This document shows, in pieces, positions 47,386 to 54,839 of a stretch of 64,000 bases of DNA; within the stretch, counting starts at the first letter, position 1; each line of letters starts with the position of its first letter. The notes under the pieces are model-generated. The model saw only the letters and a list, made by a program, of their open reading frames with translations. It had not been told where the DNA came from and did no database searches. This stretch comes from a bacterium. Lineage in GTDB: Bacteria; Cyanobacteriota; Vampirovibrionia; Gastranaerophilales; Gastranaerophilaceae. Position numbers and translations under genes: made by a program. Location: NCBI GenBank assembly GCA_024408855.1, contig JAKSUQ010000002.1:1-64000 (forward strand). The letters run 5' to 3'.

Positions 47386-49182
47386 TTATTTTTTGAAATA
47401 TCCGATTGATTGTTTTGTGGTACCGATATTTTGAAGTATTTCGTCAAAATCAGCATTTGTCAATTCTATATGGGCAACGACAGCATTTGAAATAGGTAGA
47501 CCTTTCAGCATCATATCATAAACTCCGGTTCTCTTGATAGCTTTTAGGTATGCCTCTTTTACAGCACCTGCGATATCTGCACCTGTTGAATTTCTGTTGA
47601 ACAATTCTTGTAATACGGCATTTTTGTCAAATCCGTCCTCAAACTTGAATTGTTTTGTATGAATATCAAAAATTTGTTCAGTTTCTTCAATTTTTTGCGG
47701 CGACAACATTGTAATGTGCGTACCAAATCTTCCTTGTCTAAGAATAGCTTTATCCAAGGCTTTAATGTTATTTGTTGCAAGAATTACATAAACATCAAGA
47801 TTTTTAGCTTCTATATCAGACATTAATTGCAAAAATTGGTTAAGCTCGCTATCGCCATACACATCATGACTTCCTCTTTTTCTGCATAAAGCATCCGCCT
47901 CATCTATAAATAAAATTGCAGGTTGTTTTTTTTCCAATGCTTCAAACAGCTTGCGCCAATTCTTTTCACTTTCTCCAACCAATGAACCCCGATTTAATGA
48001 AGCACTAATAGCCTTATAATTAGCATTGCACTCGTTAGCCACTGCTTGTGCAATCAAAGATTTTCCGGTCCCAGGAGGGCCTGAAATAACCACTCCTTTT
48101 TCTGTTTTAATTGGAGCGTACACTTCAGGATTATTTATCGGGAAAATAATATGTTCTCTTAACATTTCTTTTGCTCGTTCTTGTCCGCCAACCGAATCAA
48201 ATGTTATCATAGTTTTAGAAGATTTATTAGTGGTAGGAAATATTGTTTGAGCATTATTTTGAACATTCTTCGTGTCATTTAAGTCGTCATTCAATCCGTT
48301 AACAAATAAATCGTACAAGGTTTCGGAATCATATTCTTTATCACAGTTTCGCTCCAAATATTCCAATACTTCTTTGTATTTATTTATCGGAAAAGGAGAA
48401 TTTAACGCCATATATTCATATATAAGAGGTATTACAATAGCAAGACTATTATAGTTCTTCTCTACTAAGACTTTATTTTCAGTCAAATAATTAATAGTCT
48501 GTAACGCATACCCATATTTTAACGGTTTTAGGTCTTTTGTATTAATAACCTCAAATCCCATTCTTTTCAGTTTCGGATTTAAAGTATCCCTTGCAAATGA
48601 ATCCGCTTTTTTTTCATCCATTTGTACAAATTCGAATTTAGCATCTTTTTTTGAAAGAGTTCTTCCTTTTGGTTTTATATCCGGAATTGCATTATCTTTG
48701 GGATTCGAATTTGAATATAGATTTATACCGGCAAGCAATTTATTGACATCTTCATTTGAATAATTATTTCGTGCAATTTTTTCAAGATTATCCATATAAC
48801 AATACGGATTAAAGTTAAATGTTATAACAGCTTTAAAAATCTCATTGAGATTCTTAATAATAGTTGCATTTCCAAGCATCATTGGATCATTAATTATATA
48901 ATCTATTACTTGATACGCAAAGCCGAGTCTTGAGTGAGGAATCCACACAGTATTTTTCTGTTCTTTCATAATTAACGGTAAGCCTTTTTGATGTAATTTA
49001 CTGTTAACCAATGAAGATACAACACCCACTCGATCTTTATCCATTTTTTCAAACAAATACCTACTACCAAAATTAACACTGTTGGCATATCCGATATTTG
49101 AAGATGGTAATATAGTACCCGTTTTATTAAAACTATTTACATCATAGGCCTTGTAACACATATTTATAGGAATTATATTCAT
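47386..49182 (-). CDS. AAA+ ATPase with duplicated N-terminal module and VNFGS tag
   Basis: It has 598 residues. Residues 34-42 (ANSVNFGSR) resemble the N-terminal motif of the HExxH proteins. Two related alpha-helical modules follow (about 45-155 and 188-300), each with a pattern RLGFAYQVIDY... / KYGYALQTINY.... The C-terminal AAA domain is of classical type: FDSVGGQERAKEML, Walker A GPPGTGKS (368-375), Walker B ILFIDEAD (423-430), and the second region of homology LDKAILRQGRFG with arginine fingers R482 and R485. It lacks the FtsH protease domain. A substrate-remodelling ATPase is likely; the unusual N-terminus sets it apart. GAGAAA and TATAAT lie upstream. Confidence 0.85.
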   Translation of the reverse strand: MNIIPINMCYKAYDVNSFNKTGTILPSSNIGYANSVNFGSRYLFEKMDKDRVGVVSSLVNSKLHQKGLPLIMKEQKNTVWIPHSRLGFAYQVIDYIINDPMMLGNATIIKNLNEIFKAVITFNFNPYCYMDNLEKIARNNYSNEDVNKLLAGINLYSNSNPKDNAIPDIKPKGRTLSKKDAKFEFVQMDEKKADSFARDTLNPKLKRMGFEVINTKDLKPLKYGYALQTINYLTENKVLVEKNYNSLAIVIPLIYEYMALNSPFPINKYKEVLEYLERNCDKEYDSETLYDLFVNGLNDDLNDTKNVQNNAQTIFPTTNKSSKTMITFDSVGGQERAKEMLREHIIFPINNPEVYAPIKTEKGVVISGPPGTGKSLIAQAVANECNANYKAISASLNRGSLVGESEKNWRKLFEALEKKQPAILFIDEADALCRKRGSHDVYGDSELNQFLQLMSDIEAKNLDVYVILATNNIKALDKAILRQGRFGTHITMLSPQKIEETEQIFDIHTKQFKFEDGFDKNAVLQELFNRNSTGADIAGAVKEAYLKAIKRTGVYDMMLKGLPISNAVVAHIELTNADFDEILQNIGTTKQSIGYFKK

Positions 49183-49598
49183 TATTTTATTTCTCAGTTT
49201 GATTTATCGTACTTACTTTTATTATAAAACACATAAAAAATAAATTTGCGCATGTTTTTATCATTTATGTATGTCGTACCCGATGATTGATGAAAGTTTG
49301 CGGGCAAAGTTACTTCAAATCTCATTAATAAACATTTCTACTTCAACAAATAAATCTTATGATAATCTTAATCCTGCGGTGTTACAATATATCCACAAAA
49401 TGTTGTTATTAATAAATATTAAGACAATCTTTTAAGTTTGACAATGAAACAGAAACCATTGTAAAATCTGCAATATGATATAGTGCGAACTTTTTTAGGT
49501 TTACTTTGAGCAATCCTAAAACTTGACATGTTATAACTTAAATGTGAAGTTTAAATTTTAAAAGTTGTAGAAATATAAAAACAGAAAAGAAAAGTATT
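49183..49598. other. Long intergenic region with promoter and leader for the 49.6-kb gene
   Basis: This 416-bp region lies between divergent genes. On the plus strand TTGACA (49438-49443), an 18-bp spacer and TAAAAT (49462-49467) form a good promoter, giving a leader of about 125 nt to the gene at 49599. The leader has an inverted repeat TTTTAGG/CCTAAAA (49493-49521) and a second TTGACA (49523-49528) without a matching -10. On the minus strand a TATAAT for the AAA gene lies about 50 bp before its start. No further gene is seen. Confidence 0.5.
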
Positions 49599-50597
49599 AT
49601 GAAAGTAACAAAAAACATAAATAATTTATTTAAAAAATTTGAAAATATAAGTATAGATGTAAAAAGCGGAAAAGAATGCAAAGAGATAGTTACAAATCAA
49701 AAAACTACAAAAAGAATTGTTATAGCTTTGGCATTAATAACCGCTATAATTGGTTGTAATGCTACAACGCACACAACAAATGAAACAAGTTATGCAATCT
49801 TTAAACCCAAAGATATGACACAAGATGTTGAATTTTTATTAAACAACACATTAGCAGGTTCAATGGCAAAAACATGGTTGGATGGGATTTCAACAGATAA
49901 TTCTCCTGTTGCAGAAAACGCAAAAACACCTGCAATGGCTAAAAGACAAGAACAACCCACAGTTATACATACACTTACAGAAGAAGAAATTAATGAAATT
50001 AGAGAATCTTTTAGTAAAGATTTATTCAAGTTAAAACGCATTGAAGAACGCAAGCTATTAGGATTGAAAAATGCAAATGGTAACCTTTTTGACAGTATGG
50101 AGATTTTTGAGTTAGAAAGATTATCTGATAAAGAATGGGGGAATGTTGAAAAGCGTAAGTTATTGGAATTGAAATACGCAGATGGTGAGCCTTTCGACGT
50201 TTGGGATATTTCTACCTTAGCAAAATTATCTGATAAAGAATGGAAAAATGTCAGAAGTCATGATTTATTAAAATTGAAAGACGCAAAAGGCTACGCTTTC
50301 TATGGTTCCAGCATTTATGGCTTATCAACATTATCTGATACAGAATGGATGAATGTCGAAAAGCGTAAATTATTAGAATTAAAAAATATAACGGATGACG
50401 CTTTAAGCGGCTGGGATATTTCTCACTTAGCAAAATTATCCGATAAAGAATGGATAAATGTCGAAAAGCGTAAGTTATTAGAATTAAAAAACATAAGGAA
50501 TAATGCATTAAGCGGTTGGGATATTTCTGAATTAGCAAAATTATCTGATGAAGAATTTACACAAGAAATTGCTAAGGGCGTATACAAATATCAATAA
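49599..50597 (+). CDS. Membrane-anchored protein with five 35-residue repeats
   Basis: It has 332 residues. A basic cytosolic N-terminus (1-38) is followed by one membrane segment RIVIALALITAIIGC (about 39-53), a linker, and five tandem 35-residue repeats from about 150 to 324. The repeat consensus is VEKRKLLELKnadgxxxxxW followed by DISxLAKLSDKEWxN. Repeats 4 and 5 are nearly identical at DNA level, so recent expansion or conversion is likely. I do not recognise the repeat family; its short helical, Leu- and Trp-containing units suggest a solenoid for protein contact. The 5' gene neighbourhood is accessory, just before the tRNA-Leu cassette array. AGAAAAG serves as ribosome site. Confidence 0.7.
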   Translation: MKVTKNINNLFKKFENISIDVKSGKECKEIVTNQKTTKRIVIALALITAIIGCNATTHTTNETSYAIFKPKDMTQDVEFLLNNTLAGSMAKTWLDGISTDNSPVAENAKTPAMAKRQEQPTVIHTLTEEEINEIRESFSKDLFKLKRIEERKLLGLKNANGNLFDSMEIFELERLSDKEWGNVEKRKLLELKYADGEPFDVWDISTLAKLSDKEWKNVRSHDLLKLKDAKGYAFYGSSIYGLSTLSDTEWMNVEKRKLLELKNITDDALSGWDISHLAKLSDKEWINVEKRKLLELKNIRNNALSGWDISELAKLSDEEFTQEIAKGVYKYQ

Positions 50598-50680
50598 TTT
50601 CTAATTAATTTTTAAGACTGCATAAAATACACACATAAGCAACCTAAAGAAGATTTATAAAAATCCTCTTTTTCAATAAC

Positions 50681-50856
50681 TGTCGGAGAAGGGACTGTCT
50701 TGCTCGCTCGCATTAAACGTGTCTGCGTGTTTTGACTTCGTGATTTCATCACTTGTCAAAATCACTCCGCACTCTGCTCGCTCGCGCTCAAACCTTGACA
50801 AGACTTCGTCTTGTTGAGGGTTCTCGTACTTATTCCGTTTGATTTAATTATTAAAC
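50681..50856 (+). repeat. 176-bp unit, copy 1, bounded by a tRNA-Leu 3'-end fragment
   Basis: It starts with TGTCGGAGAAGGGACT (the complement of the last 16 bases of tRNA-Leu) and ends just before the next tRNA-derived copy at 50857. It is 174/176 identical to 54252-54427. It contains two hairpins: TTTTGAC/GTCAAAA with inner GTGAT/ATCAC (50730-50761), and CAAGAC/GTCTTG (50799-50813). Its GC content is clearly higher than the surroundings and no gene is evident. Confidence 0.85.
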
Positions 50857-50909
50857 TGTCGGAGAAGGGACTCGAACCCTCAAGGAGTTACCCACATGAA
50901 CCTGAATCA
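50857..50909 (-). repeat. Copy A of the tRNA-Leu 3' half (53 bp), attachment-site core
   Basis: All 53 bp are identical to 54428-54480, the part of tRNA-Leu from the anticodon loop to the 3' end. The sequence then diverges, so no tRNA can be made here. Such 3'-end copies are what integration at a tRNA gene leaves behind (attL/attR). Confidence 0.9.
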
Positions 50910-51028
50910 ACGCTCAGAAAGTATGAAACCCTTTATACAAGGCTCTTTCAATTCCCTACCTCATAAAATTTATTGTAATTTTAATGTATCTGAAAGTCAA
51001 TAAAATCAATAAAGAAATTTCAAAGGGG
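50910..51028 (+). repeat. Shared cassette arm, copy A
   Basis: About 118 bp directly after the tRNA-derived core, conserved with 52601-52718 (for example AGGCTCTTTCAATTCCCTAC and CTGAAAGTCAATAAAATCAAT are common to both). Similarity stops after a GGGG run. It resembles an att arm carried by related elements. Immediately beyond in this copy are two GGTACC sites five to six bases apart. Confidence 0.8.
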
Positions 51029-51278
51029 TACCAAAAAGGGTACCTAAATTTTTATAAAAACAAAACCCCCTCCTACCTGTAACAGCTCTGAAATGGAATT
51101 ACACCTAATGACACGAGAAAACGTCTTAAAACGGTTGCTAGTGACCTCAGTGCGGGTATTTGTTATAAGTGTTAGTGCTAGCATGGTAAAGTGGTCTTAA
51201 CACTGCTTCACAAACATGGCAATTTTTCCTGTGTTCATGACTTTATATATATGGTTAGGTGTTTAACAAGGTAGAGCT
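51029..51278. other. Leader DNA of cassette 1, no gene seen
   Basis: This stretch contains a GTGTTA/TAACAC inverted repeat (about 51169-51203), two CTAGC-type patches, and a TATATA-rich stretch (51245-51253) about 25 bp before the start of the HExxH gene that may be its -10 region. The ribosome site is AAGGTAG. Confidence 0.4.
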
Positions 51279-52334
51279 ATGACAGACTTATCTGTAACAC
51301 AATACAATCCATATAATATGTACCAGAGCTATGGGTATTCATACCCAGCATTTAGAGGTGCTACAGTTTCAAATGCTTCAATTCCAAATATACCTCAATT
51401 GAGACAACAACCTGATACAGTTTCTTTTAGTGCTAATGGTCAAATACAAACTGAAACACAAAAGCAGGGATTGTCTAAAGGTGCAAAATGGTGCATTGGT
51501 ACAGGTGTAGTGCTTGGGCTTGGTGCGTTGACTTATATACTGACTAAAGGAAAAGTTGGCTCAAAGCAAGTACAACAATTGGCAGAACATATAGACTTCA
51601 AACAAGCTACTACGTATGAAGAAGCAATACAGTTTGGTAAAACCCACTTAGGTATAAAGGATTATAAGGGTTTTGGAGAAAAAGACCTTGATGTTATAAA
51701 TTGGCTGAATGAAGGTTTTGTTAATGTAAGTAATAAAGTAAAAGGTAAGGCACGAATGCCTAATATTGTTAAGTATGCCGAACAAACAGATGATACATTA
51801 CAAGGAGTTGATAGATTTAAAAAGGTAATGCTTATAGATAAGCGTACATACGGTAATATTGATTTGGCAGTACAGAATGATATAGATAAAATCGTTACAA
51901 TAGGTTCTAACGGTAAAATGGATGTATTAAAACCAGATAGTTGCAGTCAGGAAGACTTTCAAAGCATTGTGCACAATATAAGACTATTTATTACTAAAAA
52001 GAATACAATGACATATAAAGAAAAGGTACGCTTGTATGAAAACCTTAGGGAATATGGGTTAAATATTCTACTAGAACGTCCATATAAACCAGTTTCTGAA
52101 TTTGGTACAATATATCACGAGTGTTGGCACTTACTTGACCCTAAACTACTCTCTCGTTCTATGTCCAAATCCTCTATAGACCAAAAAATTGCTAAGACAG
52201 TATCAGATTATGCTACAAGTAACGAAGGTGAATATATTGCAGAAGTAGGAAAAAGATACATGGAAGGATTGCCACTAACAAAAGAAGCTGTAGATTTATA
52301 CAATAAACTTGGTGGTTTTCCTTTGCCTACATAA
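51279..52334 (+). CDS. Zincin-like HExxH protein with N-terminal VSFSA tag (cassette 1 cargo)
   Basis: Family not recognised. It has 351 residues. The first 60 are Tyr/Asn/Gln-rich and contain PAFRG (23-27) and DTVSFSANG (46-54), matching the motif seen on other proteins here. One hydrophobic segment (WCIGTGVVLGLGALTYIL, 71-88) could insert in a membrane. The zinc site is IYHECWHLLD (H280, E281, H284), followed by SDYATSNEGEYIAEVGKRYMEG, whose Glu318 or Glu322 fits the third ligand of gluzincin peptidases. AAGGTAG precedes the ATG. It is the sole larger gene of a tRNA-bounded cassette. A secreted protease effector is an attractive but unproven reading. Confidence 0.75.
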   Translation: MTDLSVTQYNPYNMYQSYGYSYPAFRGATVSNASIPNIPQLRQQPDTVSFSANGQIQTETQKQGLSKGAKWCIGTGVVLGLGALTYILTKGKVGSKQVQQLAEHIDFKQATTYEEAIQFGKTHLGIKDYKGFGEKDLDVINWLNEGFVNVSNKVKGKARMPNIVKYAEQTDDTLQGVDRFKKVMLIDKRTYGNIDLAVQNDIDKIVTIGSNGKMDVLKPDSCSQEDFQSIVHNIRLFITKKNTMTYKEKVRLYENLREYGLNILLERPYKPVSEFGTIYHECWHLLDPKLLSRSMSKSSIDQKIAKTVSDYATSNEGEYIAEVGKRYMEGLPLTKEAVDLYNKLGGFPLPT

Positions 52335-52338
52335 TTAC

Positions 52339-52545
52339 TTAAAATACTTCTTCTAATCTGTTCAAGAAGTTGTACAGATTACCCACAGAACAGCCGTATT
52401 GCTTGGCTATAATAGTCTTAGGAACTTTGAGAGCAACCAGCCGTAATATAACGAACAAAACCTTAGTAATGTCGTTATGATTGGAACCCACAGAAACACT
52501 ATAAATACTGAAATAGAGCCTTCCTCTGAAAGCTCTAAAAAACAA
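52339..52545 (-). CDS. Small helix-turn-helix frame at the cassette end
   Basis: The 3' part encodes DITKVLFVILRLVALKVPKTII and AKQYGCSVGNLYNFLNRLEE, a good helix-turn-helix like the C-terminal domain of resolvase-type recombinases or small regulators. The start is unclear: an in-frame TTG at 52545 lies 3 bp from the tRNA-derived core and has no ribosome site; a GTG at 52491 would leave 50 residues. It may be a cassette-borne DNA-binding protein (excision or control factor) or a remnant. It is convergent with the HExxH gene, stops 4 bp apart. Confidence 0.4.
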   Translation of the reverse strand: MFFRAFRGRLYFSIYSVSVGSNHNDITKVLFVILRLVALKVPKTIIAKQYGCSVGNLYNFLNRLEEVF

Positions 52546-52547
52546 AA

Positions 52548-52600
52548 TGTCGGAGAAGGGACTCGAACCCTCAAGATGTTACCCACATGAACCTGAATCA
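52548..52600 (-). repeat. Copy B of the tRNA-Leu 3' half (53 bp)
   Basis: 51/53 identical to the intact tRNA-Leu 3' part; the two differences lie side by side in the variable arm (AT for GA). The sequence after the anticodon-loop end diverges into the shared arm, so it is not a tRNA gene. Confidence 0.9.
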
Positions 52601-52718
52601 ACGCTCATAAACTCTGAAAACCCTTATTACAAGGCTCTTTCAATTCCCTACCTCATAAAATTTATCATAATTTTTAACTATCTGAAAGTCAATAAAATCA
52701 ATGAATAATTTTTAGGGG
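52601..52718 (+). repeat. Shared cassette arm, copy B
   Basis: Counterpart of 50910-51028, same orientation relative to the core. After the GGGG run the two cassettes become unrelated. Confidence 0.8.
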
Positions 52719-52810
52719 CGCACAAAAAACGATTACAGAAATACCAACAACAAATGAGTCCGGCGCTTGGGTAAATAATACCAAATTATACGAAAAAATT
52801 ACCCAAATAT

Positions 52811-53451
52811 TTAATTTGGCTCTTGTATAATTTGTTTGAGAGCTTCTTCATTAACTGACGTAAGTTTGTATCCAAAAACCTTACTGCCATCACCACCAAC
52901 TTTATGTGAAAGTTCATGCAGGGTGGTTTCTAAAACATGGGCAAAATTCTCCATTCTCACAAATACTTGATTTATAAGAAGAAGCCATTAATAACAACGT
53001 CATCACGATTGTTCTTAAATAATTTATCCGTTCCCAAACTTCGATTAATTAATTCTATTTCATCATTATACATAATATGGTAATATGCGCTTTCATCCTT
53101 AAAACCAGATGTTTTCAAGAATTTGTCAGCTTTATACTCCATATTAGCAACTTGTTTTGTTGTATAATATAGTTTTTTTAATTTTGATATAATCTCTTCA
53201 TCAGGTAGTCGTAGTATTTTACCGGCAAGTGATTTGGATATATAACTTTGCATATCAGTACCATATTTTTTATTAGCAACGCCAAATGATAAAGCCCCGT
53301 TTTTTGATTCAGTTAAACAAAAAAGATCATTAGGATAATTTTTTGTTTTTAATTCAAATGCGTCAGCAAGTCTTTTCCACGTTCTTCTATTAGTTCTAAT
53401 GCCGCTAATGTCTAACTTTGCTTTAAAACTAACACTATTAAATGAATCCAT
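52811..53451 (-). pseudogene. Frameshifted zincin-like gene with VSFKA tag (cassette 2 cargo)
   Basis: Frame 1 (53451-52972) encodes 159 residues starting MDSFNSVSFKAKLDISG, with AAAGGAAT as ribosome site; the tag VSFKA is at 7-11. It ends ...VVINGFFL. Frame 2 continues directly with INQVFVR and then MENFAHVLETTLHELSHKVG, with a HELSH zinc motif, and stops at 52811. One missing base around 52972-52982 (a TTCTTCTT run) joins both into a natural protein of about 213 residues. So this is probably a recently broken gene, or a sequence error, of the same class as the other tagged HExxH proteins. Alternatively the 159-residue part is still made alone. Confidence 0.6.
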
Positions 53452-53619
53452 GTTGGTAATTCCTTTCTTTTTTGGGAGTAATGTCATTATTCTTAAAACC
53501 GCTAAAAATAAAATTTGCTATTATGAGTTTTATTTACAAAAATTTAAAATTAGTAAATGGTCGGATTAAAACCCGTCCTATTTACTATTAGAGTAATGTT
53601 ATAAATAAAATTAAAAAAT

Positions 53620-54225
53620 TTAAAAATCAAATATTTTATCTGAAATGTCTTTTATACCTAATTTATCAACTTTTGTAATTAATTCAATTGGCTTATCGTT
53701 AAGCATTGTATTTATTTTAGAATATACAGCAATGCCATACTTATCATTTATGCAATAAGATGTATACTCATTTTCATTTTCGACATATTGTACCATACGA
53801 CAATTAAATTTATTAATTTTAGAGTTTTGATCTAAAAATACTTTCTCTTGTAATTTTGAAACATGATTTAAATTATTATTCCATTCTATCAAATGTCCAA
53901 CTGGACTTTTTAAGTGAACTTCTTTTGATAATTGTGAATTATTCGGATTATATGCAATAACTTTATTTCCATCAGAAATAAAAATGCTTTTTTTACCATT
54001 CATAATAAGCTCCGCTTTCCATTTTTCCCCTTTATTATACACTTTAAAATGATAGCCGCCTTTTGGTAATGATTGCCAACCTTCCAAATAATACGAATTG
54101 TTTTTACTCTTTATAATATACATTTGTGATTCATATTCTTCTACCGTATCATATGTTTTTTTTGAACAACCTGACAATAGTAAAATGGAAAAAAGAATTG
54201 ATATAATGAACAAATTTTTATTCAT
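53620..54225 (-). CDS. Lipoprotein, possibly LolA-like fold (cassette 2 cargo)
   Basis: It has 201 residues from ATG 54225 (GAGGGG upstream, TATAAT just before). The signal peptide MNKNLFIISILFSILLLSGC carries a lipobox LLSGC, so the mature protein would be lipid-anchored. The rest is beta-rich (YYLEGWQSLPKGGYHFKVYN, KSIFISDGNKVIAYNP, FNCRMVQYVENENEYTSYCI) and ends DISDKIFDF, a layout like LolA/DUF4412-type lipoprotein-sorting folds; this match is by eye and tentative. Longer versions of the frame run into the 176-bp repeat and are not credible. It could protect against or assist the neighbouring HExxH protein, but nothing proves this. Confidence 0.7.
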   Translation of the reverse strand: MNKNLFIISILFSILLLSGCSKKTYDTVEEYESQMYIIKSKNNSYYLEGWQSLPKGGYHFKVYNKGEKWKAELIMNGKKSIFISDGNKVIAYNPNNSQLSKEVHLKSPVGHLIEWNNNLNHVSKLQEKVFLDQNSKINKFNCRMVQYVENENEYTSYCINDKYGIAVYSKINTMLNDKPIELITKVDKLGIKDISDKIFDF

Positions 54226-54251
54226 AAATAGCCCCTCATATATTATAAAAA

Positions 54252-54427
54252 TGTCGGAGAAGGGACTCTCTTGCTCTCTCGCATTAAACGTGTCTGCGTG
54301 TTTTGACTTCGTGATTTCATCACTTGTCAAAATCACTCCGCACTCTGCTCGCTCGCGCTCAAACCTTGACAAGACTTCGTCTTGTTGAGGGTTCTCGTAC
54401 TTATTCCGTTTGATTTAATTATTAAAC
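54252..54427 (+). repeat. 176-bp unit, copy 2, between cassette 2 and tRNA-Leu
   Basis: It begins with the 16-17-bp tRNA-Leu 3'-end fragment and is 174/176 identical to 50681-50856, including both hairpins. It lies immediately downstream of the intact tRNA-Leu as transcribed. Having the same unit at both outer edges of the array suggests duplication together with the att core. Confidence 0.85.
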
Positions 54428-54509
54428 TGTCGGAGAAGGGACTCGAACCCTCAAGGAGTTACCCACATGAACCTGAATCATGCGCGTCTACCAATTTCGC
54501 CACTCCGAC
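54428..54509 (-). tRNA. tRNA-Leu (anticodon CAG)
   Basis: The 82-nt gene folds well: acceptor GTCGGAG/CTCCGAC, D-arm with AAATTGGTAGACGC, anticodon stem CATGA/TCATG with loop TTCAGGT (anticodon CAG), a long class II variable arm, T-arm GAGGG-TTCGAGT-CCCTT, discriminator A. CCA is not encoded. Its 3' half is the core repeated at 50857, 52548 and, in short form, at 50681 and 54252, so it is the integration target. A promoter (TTCGAC, 16 bp, TAGAAT; 54548-54521 minus) lies directly upstream. Confidence 0.93.
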
Positions 54510-54752
54510 ATACTATAGACATTCTACCACAAAAAACAAAAAGTCGAAATTGGTTATTTCTTATACGGCTCGCTCGTTTTCTCTCGACTCGCCTGCTCCT
54601 TTCTCGTATATACTCAATATACTCGAAAGGAGTCCTACTCCGACATACTATAAACATTCTACCACAAAAAATAAAAAGTCGAAATTGGTTATTTCTTATA
54701 CGGCTCGCTCGTTTTCTCTCGACTCGCCTGCTCCTTTCTCGTATATACTCAA
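54502..54752. repeat. Tandem duplication of tRNA-Leu 5' end and promoter (135-bp period)
   Basis: 54502-54617 and 54637-54752 are two 116-bp copies differing at about two bases, 135 bp apart. Each begins with the first 8 bases of the tRNA-Leu gene (complement) and contains the full tRNA promoter (TAGAAT and TTCGAC on the minus strand). The outer copy drives no tRNA body. It records loss of a second tRNA or slippage at this site. No gene is seen in 54510-54839; frames crossing here read through repeats. Confidence 0.85.
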
Positions 54753-54839
54753 GTGGCTCGGATAATTATTTATTCCGAAAAATCGTAAAATCTTTTAATA
54801 AATCACAATTTAGCGATGTAGAACAATATAATAGCAAAA

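Larger units (their letters stand above)
50857..52547. mobile_element. tRNA-Leu-bounded cassette 1 (1691 bp)
   Basis: It runs from tRNA-Leu 3'-end copy A to the base before copy B. Content: core, shared arm, about 250 bp of leader DNA, one plus-strand HExxH gene (51279-52334) and a short minus-strand HTH frame (52339-52545). No integrase or transposase is encoded, so it must be mobilised in trans, if at all. Cargo base composition is slightly richer in G than the neighbourhood. Confidence 0.65.
52548..54251. mobile_element. tRNA-Leu-bounded cassette 2 (1704 bp)
   Basis: It runs from copy B to the base before the 176-bp unit copy 2. It carries core, shared arm, a frameshifted tagged HExxH gene (52811-53451) and a lipoprotein gene (53620-54225), both on the minus strand. 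No recombinase. Its length nearly equals that of cassette 1 (1691 bp), but the cargo differs. Confidence 0.65.

Noticed and set aside
50251-50538. Minus-strand frame opposite the 35-residue-repeat gene
   Set aside because: It is a periodic shadow of the repeats on the coding strand, with no promoter or ribosome site.
50857-52600. Copies A and B as extra tRNA-Leu genes
   Set aside because: Only the 3' 53 bases are present; the 5' acceptor strand, D-arm and half of the anticodon arm are missing.
50681-54509. CRISPR array
   Set aside because: The repeats are long tRNA-derived direct copies at 176- to 1704-bp spacing with genes between them; there are no short regular spacers and no cas genes.
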